The notes below the pieces were generated by a model. The model ran no database searches and had not been told where the DNA came from. It was given only the letters and a program-made list of their open reading frames with translations. Shown piece after piece: positions 58,921 through 64,000 of a DNA stretch of 64,000 bases (within the stretch, counting starts at the first letter, position 1; each line of letters starts with the position of its first letter). Location: positions 23,979,971 through 24,043,970 of the forward strand of contig NC_003070.9 of the NCBI RefSeq assembly GCF_000001735.4. The letters are read 5' to 3'. The translations under genes were made by a program, and so were the position numbers. This DNA is from Arabidopsis thaliana (taxonomy: Eukaryota > Streptophyta > Magnoliopsida > Brassicales > Brassicaceae).

Positions 58921-59960
58921 TACTGTATGCTTGTCTTTTGTTCGCCTCGCTCAATCTCAATAATTCACATCTAAGACTGAAGATGTACTAATAAGATTCT
59001 CTTTGTCTGTCCGTTAGATAATATTTTATTCACATGGATGTGTTATACATAGCATATATATTGACGTCTATTAAAGATGGATTGGAAGAAAATGATTATC
59101 CCATTATCCAAATTTGTTATGTTGAGTCGTCTCGGACAAGATCAGACAAATATACATAGTTTTCTGCACCTAAAGCTTTCTTCTATCGCTGGTATAGTTT
59201 TGAAGGATCTTATAAGGATCTATAAAGAATTAACAAAAGTTTTTGAAAGATTGAATGAATGTTTTGAAACGATTTACAAGAGATTTTAATGATCTATAAG
59301 ATTTTAAAATGATTTACAAATGGTTTTCAACGGATTTATAAGAGGTTTAAAAGATTTATAAAAAGTTTTACAAGAGTTTAAAAAAAGATTTTCAAGAATT
59401 TTTAAAAAATAAGGGGTTATTTAAAGGATTTACAAAGATTTTATAAGAGGTTTAAAAAGATTTACAAGAGGTTTTAATAGAATTGTATAAGAGTTTATAA
59501 ATGATTTACAAGAATTTTAACAAGATTTTTTTTTAAGTAATTGCAGAAAATTTTAGTGTAAAATTTTCACGTTTGCGGATAATTTTTGACGAAGAAATTT
59601 CACCTTCACATTATTTGGTCTCACTAAAAAAAGGTGATATAGTCATTTTGTATATAAAAATGTGTATTGTGAAAATAGACTAGAAGAGAGGAAGCTCATT
59701 TTATTGTCCAACTATATGCAATTAACACAATTATTCGCCAACTATCGTGTGCACAAATTTAATTTTTAACTTGTCGTTGACTTAACAATTTTACTAGTTA
59801 ATAGAAAAACGTTAAATGACTCAATTAAAACCTAATAAATTTAGAAAATCTCCAAATTTCCTCCCAAATTGGTGCAAGATAACATACTTCATTACTTATA
59901 AGTTATAACATTAACCACACATTTAAATATAGGGAATTAAAATCTACCAGAAATCAAATT
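58921..59960. other. Intergenic with degenerate AT minisatellite
   Basis: The BLT 3' UTR, then AT-rich spacer with the degenerate tandem repeat at 59271-59523, then the 3' flank of the PADRE gene. An ORF at 59077-59289 is translated repeat, not a gene. Confidence 0.5.
59271..59523 (+). repeat. Degenerate tandem repeat, GATTTACAAGAGGTTTTAAA-type
   Basis: At least seven irregular copies of a unit of roughly 20-40 bases each start GATTTACAA, GATTTATAA or GATTTTCAA and continue GAGGTTTAAAA or similar. Decay upstream to about 59190 suggests older copies. Confidence 0.7.
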
Positions 59961-60572
59961 CTAGGTCTGTACCACCGACAAGAAATTCTCGGACGAACTA
60001 CTTGTGATGCTCGATGTTTCACCCTTGGCTACGGCTCTCACACTCTCTATTAGCTCATTTGTTCTTCCATCTTCAGACAGAATCTGTAACAGCTCTTCAG
60101 TGTTTATGATCAGATTCACTTTCCATATTGCACCTTTGCTGCTCGTACGTCTCCTCCTCGTTTTCTTCTCCTTTTGTCGGGTCCTTATGTGGCTGTTTCT
60201 TGAAAAAACGTCCGTGTATGATCGCTTCAACACCCTGTGGTTGTAATCCAGAGACATTCTGTACGGAGTTATCGCAGACAAGGACTCGCTGTTGGATCTC
60301 ACGTGGCAGCTTCCCACAAAAGTCTTCAACTCGTCGGAGACAATATTGGGAAAGAGATAGTAGGACTGACCGGGCACGAGGAGGTGGTCGTGAGCCAGGG
60401 GTTTCCAGAGGAGATCAACAGCCGAGAAAAGAGCATGGCCTGAGAATCCGTGGGAGACAAAGCCCGCGGTAACGGGGGAGTAGAACTCAAGAACTCCACC
60501 GTCGGATTTTATGACTTTGATCAATAAGTCTTCCTCTTCGTCGCCTAACCCTCCGAATAAACAGTTTCCCAT
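59961..60572 (-). CDS. PADRE (DUF4228) domain protein
   Basis: Intronless, 203 aa from the ATG at 60572. It opens MGNCLFGG, a consensus for N-myristoylation and nearby palmitoylation, as in most family members. The DUF4228/PADRE signature runs through IKVIKSDGGVLEFYSPVTAG, LLVPGQSYYLFP and a basic mid region (RTRQKEKKTRRRRTSSKG), with GAIWKVNLIINTEEL near the C-terminus. Genes of this family respond to pathogens and abiotic stress; molecular activity is unknown. A minus-strand TTTATAAT box near 60630 could be its TATA element. I take it to be At1g64700. Confidence 0.92.
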   Translation of the reverse strand: MGNCLFGGLGDEEEDLLIKVIKSDGGVLEFYSPVTAGFVSHGFSGHALFSAVDLLWKPLAHDHLLVPGQSYYLFPNIVSDELKTFVGSCHVRSNSESLSAITPYRMSLDYNHRVLKRSYTDVFSRNSHIRTRQKEKKTRRRRTSSKGAIWKVNLIINTEELLQILSEDGRTNELIESVRAVAKGETSSITSSSSENFLSVVQT

Positions 60573-61433
60573 GCTTGACTTGTGTGCTCTTCTTGCCTAC
60601 TCCATGCTCTCTCGCTCTATAGTCTAATTATAAAGGTCAGTGAGGGTGAGAGACTTAAGAGATTCCCTATAATTCATCTTATTTAAACTCTAAAAAGAGA
60701 CAAACTATGTGAACACAAAAGTAGCGTACATCAAAGGAAAACGCGGTGGAATCTTCTTTGCTTTTCATTAGTTTTAATACTGCTATGTATACCCATAGCT
60801 TTCTTTTTTGGTAACTTTTTCTTTTGGAGACATGCTATTTAGTTAGTGTTAGTTCTTTTGTTCTTTGGTGATGGATATATACTTAACATTAACAAAAACA
60901 AACATACAATAAAGTAACTGCAAGTGACCATAAACATATTCAATTATATAAATGATAAATCTACTCACTTTAATCTATATATATATATATATACTTTCGT
61001 TTCTTCATTCCTAAAAGCACGGCAGAAGCAGAGATCTATTGTCAGTGGAACATTTTGAGTTGTGATATCCCAAAAAGAAAAGAATTTGGCTATAAAGAAT
61101 ACATCGAATCATATTATGTTAGACTAAGGGAGAAGAGAGAGAGAAAAAGAAGAAGAGAATAAGTAAAAGAAAAAGGCTTAGTAAATGGGTCCATTCTACT
61201 TCTATTGAATCCTTTATTTTGGCCAAAATCCTATTGAATCCTAAAATAACTAATCCAAAAGAAAGAAAAGGTCCAAGGTTCTACGAAGAGACATCGGTCG
61301 GAGTCTCTTTCCAACTTTGTCTCTGACCCTATTTTGAAGTCTAAGTCCGATTTTGGCGCTAGAAGCTAATTCTAAAAAGATCCACTCACCAATTGATCAA
61401 ATATATTTGATCTAATATTAAATTAATCTTCTA

Positions 61434-61713
61434 TTTTTTTGGACAAACTAATAATTTCATTAGAATTAAGCCTCAAATTCTATCATAAAATGAAGGATTA
61501 CATCTAAAGAAATTAGCATCCAAAGCAACCCGAAAGGTTATGGCCACTGCAACAAAGGCAGCGAAGAGCATACGCCGGGAGGAAGATCCTTACAATACCA
61601 ACAAAGATTGAACATACAATCCACTCCATATAGGAGGGAATATTGGGAAGAAAAACTGCTCCATCAAGGAGATAGAAGATAACAATGACTCGACAATGTT
61701 CTACTTATATCTC
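61434..61713 (-). mobile_element. Possible 5'-truncated LINE 3' end
   Basis: Read on the minus strand, the segment ends TTCTAATGAAATTATTAG then TTTGTCC and an A run (the T run at 61434-61440), as many Arabidopsis LINE tails do. No reverse-transcriptase coding remains, and no target duplication was found. Confidence 0.35.
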
Positions 61714-62170
61714 ACTACAAAAAATGTCTACATTGATAGCATAACGTAGTAGCACAACTACTCAACTATTATTGAAGATTAATTGTAATTTTTAATTTTG
61801 TATGATAGTATTTTACAAATGTTAGTAAATAATTTTATTAATATAGAATTTTTATTAACGCTATGATAGAATTTTTCTAACCTTGAAAACTAAAATACTC
61901 ATACCGCCAAACACTTAGACAAAAATTTCTCTTTTTGCATCAAAATTATTTTTGCCATATTTTCTCGAGAAAACCCTAAAACTTAACCATCACTCCTAAA
62001 GCTCTCTCAAACCGACGAATCGATTCCGGGAGCCAGTGATTAAACTCGCCGCCTTCGTCGTTGAAGGTAGCCACCGTCGTTGAAGGTAGCTGCGACACAT
62101 AACCTCTTTTCGGCCCTAATTCACCGATTAAACCATCTCTTTGAGTCCCAAATTGAAGGCATGTCTCTCT
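61714..62170 (+). mobile_element. Possible CACTA (En/Spm)-like left end
   Basis: The sequence starts CACTACAAAAAATGTC, the terminal signature of CACTA elements, and is followed by leader-like sequence near 61980-62160. I did not find the matching inverted end TTTTGTAGTG before the window edge, so the right limit given is arbitrary. Confidence 0.3.
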
Positions 62171-64000
62171 GAATATGTAGCTTTATTTCTTCCCTTTCGT
62201 TAACCTAGCTTGTTTTTTTTTAGCTGTCGTGAAGCTCGACAACTATTTTGTTTCTTAAAGTCTGAATTTATAGATTTCTCTCATTCGATACTTCAAAGTT
62301 TTTATCTTTTGCATGCCCGTGTTCTTTGCAAAATTATAACTATTTGTTTGTGTGGTTTGATTTAGGCGTAGCTGGATAAATAGGATGCACAATTTTGCTT
62401 TGTAAAAATCTTAGATTTTTAGATAACTTGTATTGGCCTGATAACTTGTATTGACATGTTCTCGAGATTTAGAAGTTTTTGTTGACATTCTATTACAACA
62501 ATTTGTATTGACTTGTTTTTTGAATTTTTAAATCTTTTCGGTGCTTGTAATGACATGGTCTTTAAATCTTTATATTATTTTTGGAACTTGTCAAACACAT
62601 TCTTGCATAAACAAACACAAACAAACACATGAAACTAGATATACTCATTCAATATTTTTGTTTTGCAAGTGCTGCTGTGTAAATAATGAGAATTTGAAGC
62701 TGATATTTGGCTCTTATTACACGACAGGTTAGTACCATCTTAAACATTACTGTGACTTTTGTCTTGAACATTATTGTGGATTATTATGTGTTGAACATTT
62801 CTATGGGTTCTGTAAGCCAATATATAGCATGAACAGCCCATTGGAAAATAATTTCATTAAACTCCGGTACACCGGAAGTTCTAGATCGAAGAGAAATAGA
62901 ATGAAGAAGCTAACAAACTTTTATTATTAATTAACAGAATGTTACAACAACTTAATCAACAATGTCATTAACTAAGCTTATATACATAAGATTAAACCAA
63001 CATCAATAACCAGAAATAACCAATATGTAAACCGGTCCATATTTGCAATAATTATATCTCAGAACATTCATTAAATTGTTATAAATGCCATACGTATGGC
63101 CCATATATTTTTAATACTAAAATAGCAATTTTGGTGAAGAATTTTCCGTAAATCCATCACGAATGTTAGTAGGTATGTGGTCATGATGGATTTGTTGTTT
63201 TGTTGTTACAGTTTCAATTACGAGTGATTGATTTTAAACCCGTTGTTGATAGTTTGGCAACTCATTGCTATGAGTTTTGGTGATTAATGATCACATAAAT
63301 TTTTGAAATTTGGTTGAAGAATTAGCAGCAATGAAATAAACATGAATTTACTATCGAAACAAGATGTTATCACCAAAATATGTTGGTTTTACCACAAACA
63401 AAAATGCCTGATATATCTTTGGTTTAGAAAAGTAAGATTCACATAACATGTATTGGTACACGTGTCCCACCTCCTTTCACTGTAGATCCGCCCCTATGTT
63501 GAGCAGACAGATAAAACAACACGAGCATTAAATAGATGGGACATTCCATAGCCCACAAGCAATTTCACGAAATTAAATGAGAAATGGGTCAAGATTGGAT
63601 CACTCGAAAAACTGAGGAAAAAAAGAAGAATACGTAAGGAGTTGAAACGGAACGTGGACTATGTCAGCCCGAAGAACACGTTTAATGACTATGGCCCCAT
63701 GCAGGACCATTCCCCTTTTTTTGAGGTGTTACCCTGTTAGATCCATATTTGTTTTGAACACTATCAAAAAATATTTGCTAAAGAAAAACACTATCAAAAT
63801 ATGTTACAGTATTCTCTTCCGTTTTGCCTAAACTCGAACTCATAACTTTAAACCTCCTCTTTTAAGATTACCATATGCATGTACATAAACTGGTTTAACA
63901 CCAAGACACCAAATTTTAACCACAAAACACCAAACACCAAATACGTTGGATATCTTAACCTATTTCTTACTCACTTAACCTTTGTGTGTGTGTGTGCAAG

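Larger units (their letters stand above)
60573..64000. other. Gene-poor right end with decayed transposon sequence
   Basis: The PADRE promoter is followed by AT-rich sequence without a supported gene. A LINE-like fragment (61434-61713) and a CACTA-like terminus (61714 onward) are listed separately. Near 62050-62100 a 15-bp phrase GTCGTTGAAGGTAGC is duplicated in tandem in less AT-rich, leader-like sequence. The edge ends in a short TG microsatellite (63984-63996). Confidence 0.45.

Noticed and set aside
1..64000. CRISPR array, operon, prophage or biosynthetic gene cluster
   Set aside because: The window is plant nuclear DNA; no regularly spaced repeats, polycistrons or co-functional gene cluster were seen.

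Overview
This is a 64 kb piece of a plant nuclear genome. It is AT-rich, its genes have introns with GT...AG borders, and its proteins are plant-specific families. Gene order and protein sequences match the long arm of chromosome 1 of Arabidopsis thaliana, around locus numbers At1g64570 to At1g64700. That assignment rests on my recognition of the genes, not on a search. I rebuilt exon structures by hand. Every joined reading frame keeps phase and ends at a stop, and most of the resulting lengths agree with the family lengths I remember.

Layout, left to right: the 3' part of DUO3 (+); two tandem P-class pentatricopeptide-repeat genes (-); a small acidic 71-aa protein gene (+); a 54-aa DEVIL/ROTUNDIFOLIA-like peptide gene (-, below the usual ORF size limit); a short-chain dehydrogenase (+); an RSM22/METTL17-type mitoribosome factor (+); a WDR44-like WD40 protein (-); DOF1.8 (+); an 8.4 kb gene-poor stretch; the LHW-type bHLH157 (+); the kinase WNK10 (+); the phytocyanin-like ENODL8 (-); an MFS transporter of the molybdate-anion type (-); methionine gamma-lyase MGL (+); the cuticle hydrolase BDG1 (-); a D27-like carotenoid isomerase (+); the trichome factor BLT (+); and a PADRE/DUF4228 protein (-). 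The right end (60.6-64 kb) has no gene I can support and looks like decayed transposon sequence.

The genes are ordinary single-copy housekeeping, developmental and metabolic genes and do not form a pathway cluster. Three encode or probably encode organelle-targeted RNA or translation factors (two PPRs, RSM22). Several act in cell patterning (DUO3, the DVL peptide, bHLH157, BLT) or at the cell surface (BDG1, ENODL8).

I found no wholly new biological system. The items most worth a second look are the unlisted DVL peptide gene, overlapping upstream ORFs in front of WNK10, an in-frame signal-peptide-like extension upstream of BDG1, a tandemly duplicated promoter before RSM22, a near-palindromic 243-bp foldback MITE, and a promoter motif shared by both PPR genes and WNK10.
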